From positions 1 to 5,453 of the forward strand of contig JACMKH010000282.1 of assembly GCA_014380205.1 (NCBI GenBank): a stretch of DNA of 5,453 bases, read 5' to 3'. This stretch comes from Sphingomonadaceae bacterium (GTDB taxonomy: Bacteria; Pseudomonadota; Alphaproteobacteria; Sphingomonadales; Sphingomonadaceae). Made by a program: the position numbers and the translations under genes. How positions within the stretch are numbered: the first letter of the stretch is position 1; the number at the start of each line of letters is the position of its first letter. Shown in pieces: positions 1 to 5,453 of this stretch. The notes beneath the pieces were generated by a model that was not told the origin of the DNA, searched no databases, and saw only the letters and a program-made list of their open reading frames with translations.

Positions 1-174
1 CCGATCGGCGGCGCCGACATGCCGGTCGTGATCTCGATGCTCAACTCCTATTCGGGCTGGGCGGCGGCGGCGATGGGCTTCACGCTGCACAACAGCGCGA
101 TGATCATCACCGGCGCTCTGGTCGGCAGAGCCTCGGTGAAACTCTGCCGCCGCTCCTGCCGCGCCTCGCCCTGA
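1..174 (+). pseudogene. pntB: NAD(P) transhydrogenase subunit beta fragment, 3' end lost at a junction
   Basis: Frame 1 is open from the window edge to a TGA at 172-174 (57 codons). Residues 1-42 read as Pnt[18 protein letters not shown], then GFTL and IITGALVG, a conserved stretch in the membrane domain of the beta subunit. PntB with PntA forms the inner-membrane enzyme that couples proton entry to hydride transfer from NADH to NADP+. In normal PntB, ALVG is followed by SSGAILSYIMC, the rest of the membrane domain and the C-terminal NADP(H)-binding domain III. Here ALVG is followed by [15 protein letters not shown] and a stop, with no PntB likeness, so well over 100 residues including domain III are missing. 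Such a product could not carry out transhydrogenation. The break at about 126 coincides with the 3' end of the opposing gene. The 5' part lies outside the window. The family call is strong; whether the truncation is biological or an assembly artefact is open. Confidence 0.8.
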
Positions 175-671
175 CGGCGATCCCGACGCTGCTCCTGTCG
201 CGCATCCTGCTGGCGGCCATCCTGGCGCTGCTCGTGGCGCGCAGCGTCCTGTCGCTGATCCTGGCGCGCGTCGCGCTGACGTCCGTCCTGGCGCTGATCG
301 CGCCGAGCGGCGTCCTGGCGCTGGTCCTGCCGGGCGGCCTGTTGACGCTGGTCCTGGCGCTGGTCGCGCCGAGCGGCGTCCTGACGCTGCTCTTGGCGGG
401 ATGCCTGCTGGCGACGGTCCTGGCGCTGATCGCGGACGCGCTCGGGCTGGCTCTGGCCGCGATCATTGGTTTGGCGTCGTTCCTGGCGCGCCTCCTGTTG
501 CGCGCCCTCGCCACGCTCGTTCGCGCGCGTCTCGACGCGATCCTGCCGTCGCTGCGCCTGACGCTGCTCACGACGATCTGCGTTGTCGCTGTTTTGCGCC
601 TGGGCGGGAACCGTCGCGGGTAGCGTGGCGGCCAGGGCGATGGCGCTGGCAAAGGCAAATAGGGTACGCAT
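48..671 (-). CDS. Exported Gln/Arg/Asp-rich repeat protein, C-terminus replaced by antisense pntB
   Basis: The ORF is 207 residues with ATG at 671. The start is supported by a GAGGAG ribosome binding site 7 nt upstream and by a typical Sec signal peptide: a basic MRT start, a hydrophobic stretch at about 4-17, and a probable signal peptidase I site after AQA at residue 25. Residues 27-176 are almost only Q, R, D, A and E, with a 22-residue tandem repeat (residues 96-161). They are very hydrophilic and probably disordered or helical. From about residue 183 the codons are the antisense of pntB (bases 48-126), so the tail is not ancestral and the true C-terminus is missing. Some sphingomonad periplasmic proteins pair a similar Q/R/D-rich N-terminal region with a C-terminal RcnB-type domain. 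That domain would be the natural missing part, but nothing here proves it. No enzymatic motif is visible. The ORF is real in its N-terminal part; its function is unknown. Confidence 0.65.
   Translation of the reverse strand: MRTLFAFASAIALAATLPATVPAQAQNSDNADRREQRQAQRRQDRVETRANERGEGAQQEARQERRQTNDRGQSQPERVRDQRQDRRQQASRQEQRQDAARRDQRQDQRQQAARQDQRQDAARRDQRQDGRQRDARQDQRQDAARHEQRQDGRQQDARQEQRRDRRQGEARQERRQSFTEALPTRAPVMIIALLCSVKPIAAAAQPE
123..149. repeat. Perfect 8-bp inverted repeat at the pntB breakpoint
   Basis: CGGCAGAG at 123-130 and its exact reverse complement CTCTGCCG at 142-149 flank an 11-base loop (131-141). The left arm starts in the last recognisable pntB codons (GTC GGC) and the right arm lies in the opposing gene, so the palindrome spans the point where homology changes. 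There is no T-tract on either side to suggest an ordinary intrinsic terminator. It may mark a fold-back or inversion joint. Confidence 0.6.
189..425 (-). repeat. In-frame tandem repeats, 66 bp (22 aa) period, in the Q/R/D-rich gene
   Basis: The protein alternates a 9-residue unit (RQDAARRDQ) and a 13-residue unit ([13 protein letters not shown] type). Three full 22-residue repeats span residues 96-161: 96-117, 118-139 and 140-161. A lone 13-residue unit precedes them at 83-95 and degenerate copies follow to about residue 176. In DNA this appears on the + strand as repeated GTCCTGGCGCTG-like and CGCGCCGAGCGGCGTCCTG segments. The copies are near-identical in DNA, so copy number may vary by slippage or recombination. 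Confidence 0.8.
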
Positions 672-678
672 ACTCTCA

Positions 679-684
679 CTCCTC
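679..684 (-). promoter_or_regulatory. Ribosome binding site of the Q/R/D-rich protein gene
   Basis: GAGGAG on the - strand lies 7 nt before the ATG at 671. It is the only strong Shine-Dalgarno match close to a start in this window, and it decides both the strand and the start of this low-complexity gene. Confidence 0.75.
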
Positions 685-698
685 GATCACGCGACCCC

Positions 699-723
699 AA
701 CCGGCACCTCGCCTCGCGGTTCC
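699..723 (-). promoter_or_regulatory. Candidate EcfG (general stress response) promoter
   Basis: On the - strand, GGAAC (719-723) is followed after 16 nt by GGTT (699-702). Alphaproteobacterial EcfG-type sigma factors recognise GGAAC-N16/17-CGTT, so this is a full -35 match and three of four bases at -10. The -10 ends 27 nt before the ATG at 671, which gives a short leader holding the GAGGAG site. Element order and spacing fit, but a match of nine bases can arise by chance in GC-rich DNA. Confidence 0.4.
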
Positions 724-778
724 CGCGTTCATCGGCGGGAAAGCCGCGCGACCCGGCCGGCCCGAGTCTTGCGGCGGT

Positions 779-830
779 TTGAACCTTCGCGTCTGAACCT
801 CGCGGGTATCGGAGGTTCAATCGAGGTTCA
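779..830. promoter_or_regulatory. Cluster of four TGAACCT motifs, two direct and two inverted
   Basis: TGAACCT occurs at 780-786 and 794-800, and its reverse complement AGGTTCA at 813-819 and 824-830. Longer pairs exist: TGAACCTC (794-801) with GAGGTTCA (812-819), and TTGAACCT (779-786) with AGGTTCAA (813-820). The start-to-start distances are 14 nt for the direct pair and 11 nt for the inverted pair. The cluster sits between the divergent repeat-protein gene and polA, about 60-110 bp before the polA start. It could be an operator for a dimeric regulator or a local cruciform. I do not recognise the regulator. Confidence 0.4.
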
Positions 831-856
831 TCGCGGTGGCGCGGAACCGGGGCGGC

Positions 857-884
857 TTGTGCGCGCGGCGGGTTGCGCTATCGC
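857..884 (+). promoter_or_regulatory. Weak sigma70-like promoter candidate for polA
   Basis: TTGTGC (857-862) and TATCGC (879-884) are separated by 16 nt. Each matches only three of six positions of the -35 and -10 consensus. If it is used, transcription would begin close to the ATG at 891, giving a leaderless or nearly leaderless mRNA. This would fit the lack of a Shine-Dalgarno sequence there. It is a weak candidate. Confidence 0.2.
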
Positions 885-890
885 GCGGCG

Positions 891-3647
891 ATGCCCTCCC
901 CCCATCTCTATCTCGTCGACGGTTCGGGATATATTTTCCGCGCCTATCACCGCCTGCCGCCGCTGACCAACGTCCACGGCGAGCCCGTCGGCGCGGTCTA
1001 CGGCTACACCACGATGCTTTGGAAGCTCGCCGACGACCTCCACAAGGAGGACGGGCCGACGCATCTCGCGGTGATCCTCGACAAGAGCTCGACGAGCTTC
1101 CGCAACGACCTCTACGACCAGTACAAAGCCAACCGCCCGCCCCCGCCCGACGACCTCGTCCCCCAGTTCCCGATGATCCGCGACGCGACGCGCGCCTTCT
1201 CGCTGCCGTGCATCGATGTCGAGGGCTATGAGGCCGACGATCTGATCGCATCCTACGCCAAGGCCGCGATGGCGCAGGGCTGGCGCGTGACGATCGTTTC
1301 CTCGGACAAGGACCTCATGCAGCTGATCGAGGACGGCAGCCTCGACATGCTCGACACGATGAACCATCGCCGGCTCGGTGCGGAGCACGTCGTCGAGAAG
1401 TTCGGCGTCGGCCCCGCCAAGCTCGGCGATGTCCTCGCGCTGATGGGGGACAGCGTCGACAATGTCCCCGGCGTCCCCGGCATCGGCCCCAAGACGGCGG
1501 CCAAGCTGATCCAGGAGTTCGGCGACGTCGAGGCCGTGCTCGCCGCCGCGCCCGACATGAAGCCCTCGAAGATGCGCGACAATCTGATTGAGCATGCCGA
1601 GAACGCGCGGCTTTCGCACGTGCTCGTCCGGCTCGATTGCGACGTGCCGCTCCCCGATCCGCTCGACGAGCTCGAGATGCAGGGGATTCCCGAGGCGCCG
1701 TTGCGCGCCTTCCTCGAGCATCACGGCTTCAAGTCGCTACTGCTTCGCCTCGGCGCGGTCGCCGATGCTCCCGTGCCCGAATCGGCGACCGAGGCGCGGC
1801 TCCCCGACGATCCGCCGTGCGATCATTCGGCCTATGAGACGGTGACCACGCTCGACGCGCTTGACCGCTGGATCGCCGAGGCGACGGCGGGCGGGCTCGT
1901 CGCGGTCGACACCGAGACCGACAGCATCGACCAGATGCATTGCCGCCTCGTCGGGGTGAGCCTCGCGACCGCGCCCAACAAGGCCTGCTACATCCCGGTG
2001 GGCCACGGCGGCGGCGACCTGCTCGCCGAGGCAACACCCGAGCAGATCCCGATCGAGGCGGCGATCGCCCGCCTCAAGCCGCTGCTCGAGGACCCCACGG
2101 TGCTCAAGATCGGGCACAATCTCAAGTTCGACATGAACATGCTGTCGCGCCACGGCATCGATATCGCGCCCTATGACGACACGATCGTGATCAGCTTCAA
2201 CCTCGACGCGGGGCTCCACGGCCACGGCATGGACGAGCTCGCCGCGACGCACCTCGACCACAGCTGCATCGCGTTCAAGGATGTCGTCGGCACGGGCAAG
2301 AACCAGCGCAGCTTCAACCAGATCGCGCTCGACGAGGCGACGCGCTACGCGGCGGAGGACGCCGACGTCACGCTGCGGCTGTGGCGGCGGCTCAAGCCGC
2401 GGCTCGCACCCGAGCGCTGCACGCGCGTCTATGAGGCGGTCGATCGCCCGCTCGTGCCGGTGCTCGCGCAAATGGAGCGTCATGGCGTCAAGGTCGACCG
2501 CGAGGAATTGTCGCGACTTTCGAGCGAGTTCGCCACCGAGATGGCGCGGCTCGAGGGCGAGATCCACGAGATGGCCGCCCAGCCCTTCGTGATCGGCAGC
2601 CCCAAGCAGCTCGGCGACATATTGTTCGAGAAGATGGGCCTCAAGGGCGGTCGCAAGGGCAAGACCGGGGTCTATTCGACCGACGTCAACGAGCTCGAGC
2701 GGCTCGCCGCGCAGGGCGCGCCGATCGCGCGAAAGGTGCTCGACTGGCGCCAGCTCGCCAAACTCAAATCGACCTACACCGATTCGCTGCAAACCCAGAT
2801 CAGCCCGCGCACGGGCCGCGTCCACACCTGCTATTCGCTCACCGGCGCCCAGACCGGGCGGCTCGCCTCGACCGACCCCAACCTCCAGAACATCCCGATC
2901 CGCACCGAGATCGGCCGCCGCATCCGCGACGCCTTCGTCGCCGAGCCGGGCAACATGATCCTCGCCGCCGACTACAGCCAGATCGAGCTCCGCCTCGCCG
3001 CGCACATGGCCAATGTTCCCGAGCTGAGGCAAGCGTTCGAGCAGGGCGAGGACATCCACAACCTCACCGCGCAAGAGCTGTTCGGCGTGGTCGACCGCGA
3101 CACACGCGGGCGCGCCAAGACGATCAACTTCGCGATCCTCTACGGCATTTCGCGCTGGGGGCTCGCGGGCCGGCTCGAGATCACGCCCGACGAGGCGCAG
3201 GCGATGATCGACCGCTATTTCGAGCGCTTCCCGGGCATCCGCAACTATATCGCCGAAACGCTGAGCGGCGCGCGCGAATGCGGCTTCACCACCACGCTGT
3301 TCGGCCGCAAGACGCACTTCAGCCGCCTGAGCTCGAAGGTCCAGCACGAGCGCCAGGGCGCGGAGCGCGCCGCGATCAACGCGCCGATCCAGGGATCCAG
3401 CGCCGACATCATCAAGCGCGCGATGAACCGGATGGGGCCGGCGCTGGCGGACGCGGGGCTAAACGAGGTGCGCATGCTGCTCCAGGTCCACGACGAGCTG
3501 GTGTTCGAGCTTCCCGAACGCGACATCGAGGTGGCGTCGGAGGTTATCCGTGACGTCATGGCGTCGGCGGCCGAGCCGATGGTCGCGCTGTCGGTGCCGC
3601 TGGGCGTCGATATCGGCACGGGGCCCAGCTGGGGGGCGGCGCACTGA
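891..3647 (+). CDS. polA: DNA polymerase I
   Basis: The protein has 918 residues, close to the usual length. It fills gaps and removes RNA primers during lagging-strand synthesis and excision repair in the cytoplasm. Residues 1 to about 290 are the 5'-3' exonuclease with its acidic metal ligands: D10, D64, E114-A-D-D117, D139, D141, D187 and D190, then a helix-hairpin-helix VPGIGPKTA (195-203). About 315-505 is the 3'-5' proofreading domain with D340-T-E342 (Exo I), N410 and D414 (Exo II), and Y486 to D490 (Exo III), so proofreading should be active. The rest is the family A polymerase: motif A D694-YSQIELR, motif B R739, K743, F747 and Y751, motif C H867-D868-E869. The frame opens at a TTG at 873. 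I choose ATG 891 because [20 protein letters not shown] matches the usual PolA start. No clear Shine-Dalgarno sequence precedes either start. polA is monocistronic here, divergent from the repeat-protein gene and convergent with purH. Confidence 0.97.
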   Translation: MPSPHLYLVDGSGYIFRAYHRLPPLTNVHGEPVGAVYGYTTMLWKLADDLHKEDGPTHLAVILDKSSTSFRNDLYDQYKANRPPPPDDLVPQFPMIRDATRAFSLPCIDVEGYEADDLIASYAKAAMAQGWRVTIVSSDKDLMQLIEDGSLDMLDTMNHRRLGAEHVVEKFGVGPAKLGDVLALMGDSVDNVPGVPGIGPKTAAKLIQEFGDVEAVLAAAPDMKPSKMRDNLIEHAENARLSHVLVRLDCDVPLPDPLDELEMQGIPEAPLRAFLEHHGFKSLLLRLGAVADAPVPESATEARLPDDPPCDHSAYETVTTLDALDRWIAEATAGGLVAVDTETDSIDQMHCRLVGVSLATAPNKACYIPVGHGGGDLLAEATPEQIPIEAAIARLKPLLEDPTVLKIGHNLKFDMNMLSRHGIDIAPYDDTIVISFNLDAGLHGHGMDELAATHLDHSCIAFKDVVGTGKNQRSFNQIALDEATRYAAEDADVTLRLWRRLKPRLAPERCTRVYEAVDRPLVPVLAQMERHGVKVDREELSRLSSEFATEMARLEGEIHEMAAQPFVIGSPKQLGDILFEKMGLKGGRKGKTGVYSTDVNELERLAAQGAPIARKVLDWRQLAKLKSTYTDSLQTQISPRTGRVHTCYSLTGAQTGRLASTDPNLQNIPIRTEIGRRIRDAFVAEPGNMILAADYSQIELRLAAHMANVPELRQAFEQGEDIHNLTAQELFGVVDRDTRGRAKTINFAILYGISRWGLAGRLEITPDEAQAMIDRYFERFPGIRNYIAETLSGARECGFTTTLFGRKTHFSRLSSKVQHERQGAERAAINAPIQGSSADIIKRAMNRMGPALADAGLNEVRMLLQVHDELVFELPERDIEVASEVIRDVMASAAEPMVALSVPLGVDIGTGPSWGAAH

Positions 3648-3668
3648 ACCTGATGCGCGGCTCAGTGC
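3641..3668. terminator. Stop-codon palindrome between convergent polA and purH
   Basis: GCACTGA (3641-3647, the last bases and TGA of polA) is the exact reverse complement of TCAGTGC (3662-3668, the last bases and stop of purH). A 14-base loop, which is the whole intergenic gap, separates them. Both proteins end in His-stop. The hairpin could fold in either transcript, but no T-tract follows on either strand, so a role as bidirectional terminator is only possible. The match may simply follow from both genes ending CAC TGA. Confidence 0.25.
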
Positions 3669-5251
3669 CGAAAGTGACGCATTCCGGTGAACACCATCGC
3701 GATCCCCGCCTCGTCGGCCGCCGCGATCACCTCCTCGTCGCGGATCGAGCCGCCGGGCTGGATCACGGCGGTCGCGCCCGCCTCGATCGCCGCTAACAGC
3801 CCGTCGGCGAAGGGGAAGAAGGCGTCGGAGGCGACCGACGAGCCGATCGTGCGCGGTTCGCCCCAGCCCGCCTTTTCGGCGGCGTCCCGCGCCTTCCACG
3901 CCGCGATCCGCGCCGATTCGAGGCGGTTCATCTGGCCCGCGCCGATCCCGGCGGTCGCGCCGTCCTTGGCGTAGACGATCGCGTTCGACCTGACGTGCTT
4001 GGCGACGGTCCAGGCGAACAGGCAATCGGCGATCTCCGCCTCGGTCGGCGCGCGACGCGTCACGGTCTTGAGCATCTCGCGCGCCACGCGGCCGTTGTCG
4101 CGCGACTGGACGAGATAGCCGCCCGCGATCGACTTGACCGCGAGCCCGCCGCGCGCGGGATCGGGCAGCTCGCCGGTAAGCAGCAGGCGCAGATTCTTCT
4201 TCCTCGCGAAGATCGCGCGCGCCTTGGCGTCGGCGTCGGGCGCGGCGACGACCTCGGTGAAGATCTCGGCGATCGCCTCGGCGGTCGCGGCGTCGAGCGG
4301 GCGGTTGACCGCCACGATCCCGCCGAACGCCGAGACCGTGTCGCAGGCGAGCGCCGCGCGCCACGCCTCGACCAGCGTCTCCGCGCTCGCCACGCCGCAG
4401 GGGTTGGCGTGCTTGACGATCACCACCGTCGGCGGCCCGTCGCGGAATTCGCCGGCCAGCTCGAGCGCGGCGTCGGCGTCGTTCAAATTGTTGTAGCTGA
4501 GCGCCTTGCCCTGGACGCGCTCGGCCTGCGCGACGCCGCGTCCATGCGGGCCGGCGGGGACATAGAGCGCCGCCCGCTGGTGCGGGTTCTCGCCATAGCG
4601 CAGCTCCTCGGCGCGATTGGCCATCATCGCCATCATGTCGGGAAAGAGCTGCTGGCGATCAGCGAAGGCAAACCACTGGCTGATCATCGCGTCATAGACG
4701 GCCGTCGCCGAAAAGGCTTTGGCGGCGAGGCGTTTGCGTAGATCGAGGCTCGTCGAGCCCCCGGCCGCGTCGAGCGCGGCGATGAGCTCGGCGTAATCGG
4801 CGGGATCGGTGATAACCGCGACGTGCGCGTGGTTCTTGGCGGCCGAGCGGATCATCGCGGGGCCGCCGATATCGATGTTCTCGATGATCTCGGACCGTTC
4901 GGCCCCGCGCATCACCGTCTCCACGAAGGGATAGAGGTTGACCACGACGAGATCGATCGCGCCGATGCCGTGCGCCGCCATCGCGGCGGCGTGATGGGGA
5001 TTGTCGCGCGCCGCGAGCAGCCCGCCGTGGACCGTGGGGTGGAGCGTCTTGACGCGGCCGTCCATCATCTCAGGAAAACCGGTGAGATCGGCGACGTCGC
5101 GGACCTCGAGCCCCGCCTCCCGCAGCGCCGCCGCGGTGCCGCCGGTCGAGACCAACTCGACGCCGTGGCGCGCGAGGGCGCGGCCAAGCTCGACTAGACC
5201 GGTCTTGTCGGAGACCGAGAGCAAGGCGCGGGTGATGTTGATGTCGGTCAT
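3662..5251 (-). CDS. purH: Bifunctional AICAR formyltransferase / IMP cyclohydrolase
   Basis: The protein has 529 residues, the normal length for PurH. It catalyses the last two steps of de novo purine synthesis in the cytosol: formyl transfer from 10-formyltetrahydrofolate to AICAR, then ring closure of FAICAR to IMP. Residues 1 to about 195 are the IMP cyclohydrolase (MGS-like) domain, with SVSDKTGL (12-19), STGGTA (35-40), [16 protein letters not shown] (57-72) and [15 protein letters not shown] (126-140). The transformylase domain follows, with [13 protein letters not shown] (218-230), [17 protein letters not shown] (249-265), the catalytic K280-H281 in [25 protein letters not shown] (304-320), [16 protein letters not shown] (443-458) and [12 protein letters not shown] (473-484) near the C-terminus. 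All expected motifs are present. Start ATG 5251 matches the family N-terminus. The nearest Shine-Dalgarno-like GGGAG (5265-5269) is 13 nt away, longer than ideal. No purine riboswitch or PurR-like operator is visible. The gene upstream on the same strand ends 115 bp away, so co-transcription is possible. Confidence 0.97.
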   Translation of the reverse strand: MTDINITRALLSVSDKTGLVELGRALARHGVELVSTGGTAAALREAGLEVRDVADLTGFPEMMDGRVKTLHPTVHGGLLAARDNPHHAAAMAAHGIGAIDLVVVNLYPFVETVMRGAERSEIIENIDIGGPAMIRSAAKNHAHVAVITDPADYAELIAALDAAGGSTSLDLRKRLAAKAFSATAVYDAMISQWFAFADRQQLFPDMMAMMANRAEELRYGENPHQRAALYVPAGPHGRGVAQAERVQGKALSYNNLNDADAALELAGEFRDGPPTVVIVKHANPCGVASAETLVEAWRAALACDTVSAFGGIVAVNRPLDAATAEAIAEIFTEVVAAPDADAKARAIFARKKNLRLLLTGELPDPARGGLAVKSIAGGYLVQSRDNGRVAREMLKTVTRRAPTEAEIADCLFAWTVAKHVRSNAIVYAKDGATAGIGAGQMNRLESARIAAWKARDAAEKAGWGEPRTIGSSVASDAFFPFADGLLAAIEAGATAVIQPGGSIRDEEVIAAADEAGIAMVFTGMRHFRH

Positions 5252-5274
5252 GAGTGTGGTGGCACTCCCACATT

Positions 5275-5356
5275 CGTCATTCCGGCGAAAGCCGGAATCC
5301 AGGGCGGCTGGTTCCGAGTGCTGAGCCCTGGACCCCGGATCAAGTCCGGGGTGACG
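5275..5356. repeat. REP-like intergenic element forming a four-way cruciform
   Basis: Outer arms CGTCA (5275-5279) and TGACG (5352-5356) enclose three hairpins with no spare bases between them. The first is TTCCGGC-GAAA-GCCGGAA (5280-5297). The second is TCCAGGGC (5298-5305) with GCCCTGGA (5325-5332) around a 19-base loop. The third is CCCCGGA-TCAAG-TCCGGGG (5333-5351). All stems are perfect. Very similar CGTCATTCC...GGAATCCAGG and CCTGGA...GGTGACG palindromes are, from memory, frequent between genes in sphingomonads and resemble REP/BIME or MITE-type elements. No transposase is encoded. It lies 23 bp upstream of the purH start and 5 bp after the preceding gene, so it would be in the purH leader or the intercistronic RNA. 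It might affect termination or mRNA stability. Confidence 0.75.
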
Positions 5357-5366
5357 ATCATCTCGA

Positions 5367-5453
5367 CTACCCCGCGCGCCTGAACAGCCAGCTCACGCTC
5401 CCCCCGCCCGGCGCGGCCACGCCGGCGAGCACGAGCTGGCGCGTCGCGCGCGG
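5367..5453 (-). CDS. C-terminal end of an upstream gene, possibly heparinase II/III-like protein
   Basis: The - strand frame entering from the right edge codes for 28 residues and stops at TAG (5367-5369). It reads [16 protein letters not shown] and then VSWLFRRAG. The QLVLAG...G.VSW.F pattern suggests beta-strands and resembles, from memory, the C-terminal end of the heparinase II/III family proteins often found just upstream of purH in sphingomonads and Caulobacter. Twenty-eight residues are too few to prove this. It runs in the same direction as purH with a 115-bp gap that holds the cruciform repeat. The other two frames on this strand give no family-like sequence. Confidence 0.45.
   Translation of the reverse strand, partial: PRATRQLVLAGVAAPGGGSVSWLFRRAG

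Noticed and set aside
189..425. Repeat block considered as a CRISPR array
   Set aside because: The units keep an open frame, are contiguous without unique spacers and encode the Q/R/D-rich protein.
234..623. + strand ORF rich in Leu, Ala and Val (129 codons), looking like a membrane protein
   Set aside because: It is the antisense of the Q/R/D repeat gene: CAG and GAC codons read backwards as CTG and GTC. The - strand has the ribosome binding site, signal peptide and promoter-like sequence.
843..874. Second GGAAC on the + strand before polA as a possible EcfG promoter
   Set aside because: The next GTT is 24 nt away, outside the 16-17 nt spacing, and nothing like CGTT is found at the right distance.
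828..1724. 298-codon - strand ORF opposite the 5' part of polA
   Set aside because: It overlaps the conserved 5'-3' exonuclease coding region and shows no domain-like sequence.
1737..3347. 536-codon ORF on the - strand inside polA
   Set aside because: It lies antisense to conserved PolA domains and has a low-complexity Arg/Glu/Leu/Val composition, typical of stop-poor shadow frames in very GC-rich DNA.
3459..4364. 301-codon - strand ORF overlapping the ends of purH and polA
   Set aside because: It is an alternate frame of purH with long Arg/Gly/Asp runs and it crosses the polA 3' end. No family-like sequence is visible.
3995..4741. 248-codon + strand ORF inside purH
   Set aside because: It is antisense to the conserved transformylase region, with Arg/Ala/Gly/Asp-rich shadow composition.
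5367..5453. Possible frameshift in the upstream gene's C-terminus near its G-run
   Set aside because: Counting the run as six G across the line break keeps one open frame from the edge to the TAG, so no frameshift is needed.

Overview
The window looks like a piece of a high-GC alphaproteobacterial chromosome, most likely from a sphingomonad (Sphingomonadales). This rests on the very GC-rich codon use, the wording of the PolA and PurH proteins, and a palindromic intergenic repeat of a type I associate with sphingomonad genomes. The placement is from memory of these families, not from a search.

Layout. Bases 1 to about 126 encode, on the + strand, an internal piece of PntB, the beta subunit of the proton-translocating NAD(P) transhydrogenase. 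The PntB homology stops abruptly after the conserved ITGALVG stretch, and the frame then runs 15 unrelated codons to a stop at 174. From about 127 to 671 on the - strand lies a gene for an exported Gln/Arg/Asp-rich repeat protein. It has a clean signal peptide and a good ribosome binding site, but its last codons are antisense pntB. Both genes therefore lose their 3' ends at one breakpoint, which carries a perfect 8-bp inverted repeat. This is either a real rearrangement or an assembly/amplification chimera, and it is the most notable point of the window.

Bases 672-890 are a divergent intergenic region. It holds a candidate general-stress (EcfG-type) promoter for the repeat protein and four copies of a TGAACCT motif, two in each orientation, on the polA side. 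Bases 891-3647 are a complete polA (DNA polymerase I with all three activities apparently intact). It converges on purH (complement 3662-5251), the bifunctional enzyme of the last two steps of IMP synthesis. The two stop codons sit in opposite arms of one small palindrome. Upstream of purH, 5275-5356 is an 82-bp element that folds on paper into an exact four-way cruciform. The window ends in the last 28 codons of another - strand gene (5367-5453), possibly the heparinase II/III-like gene I recall lying upstream of purH in related bacteria.

polA and purH are housekeeping genes with no sign of transfer or decay. I see no tRNA, rRNA, CRISPR array, insertion sequence or new defence-type system. 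The unusual signals are the truncated gene pair at the left end, the motif cluster before polA and the cruciform repeat before purH.
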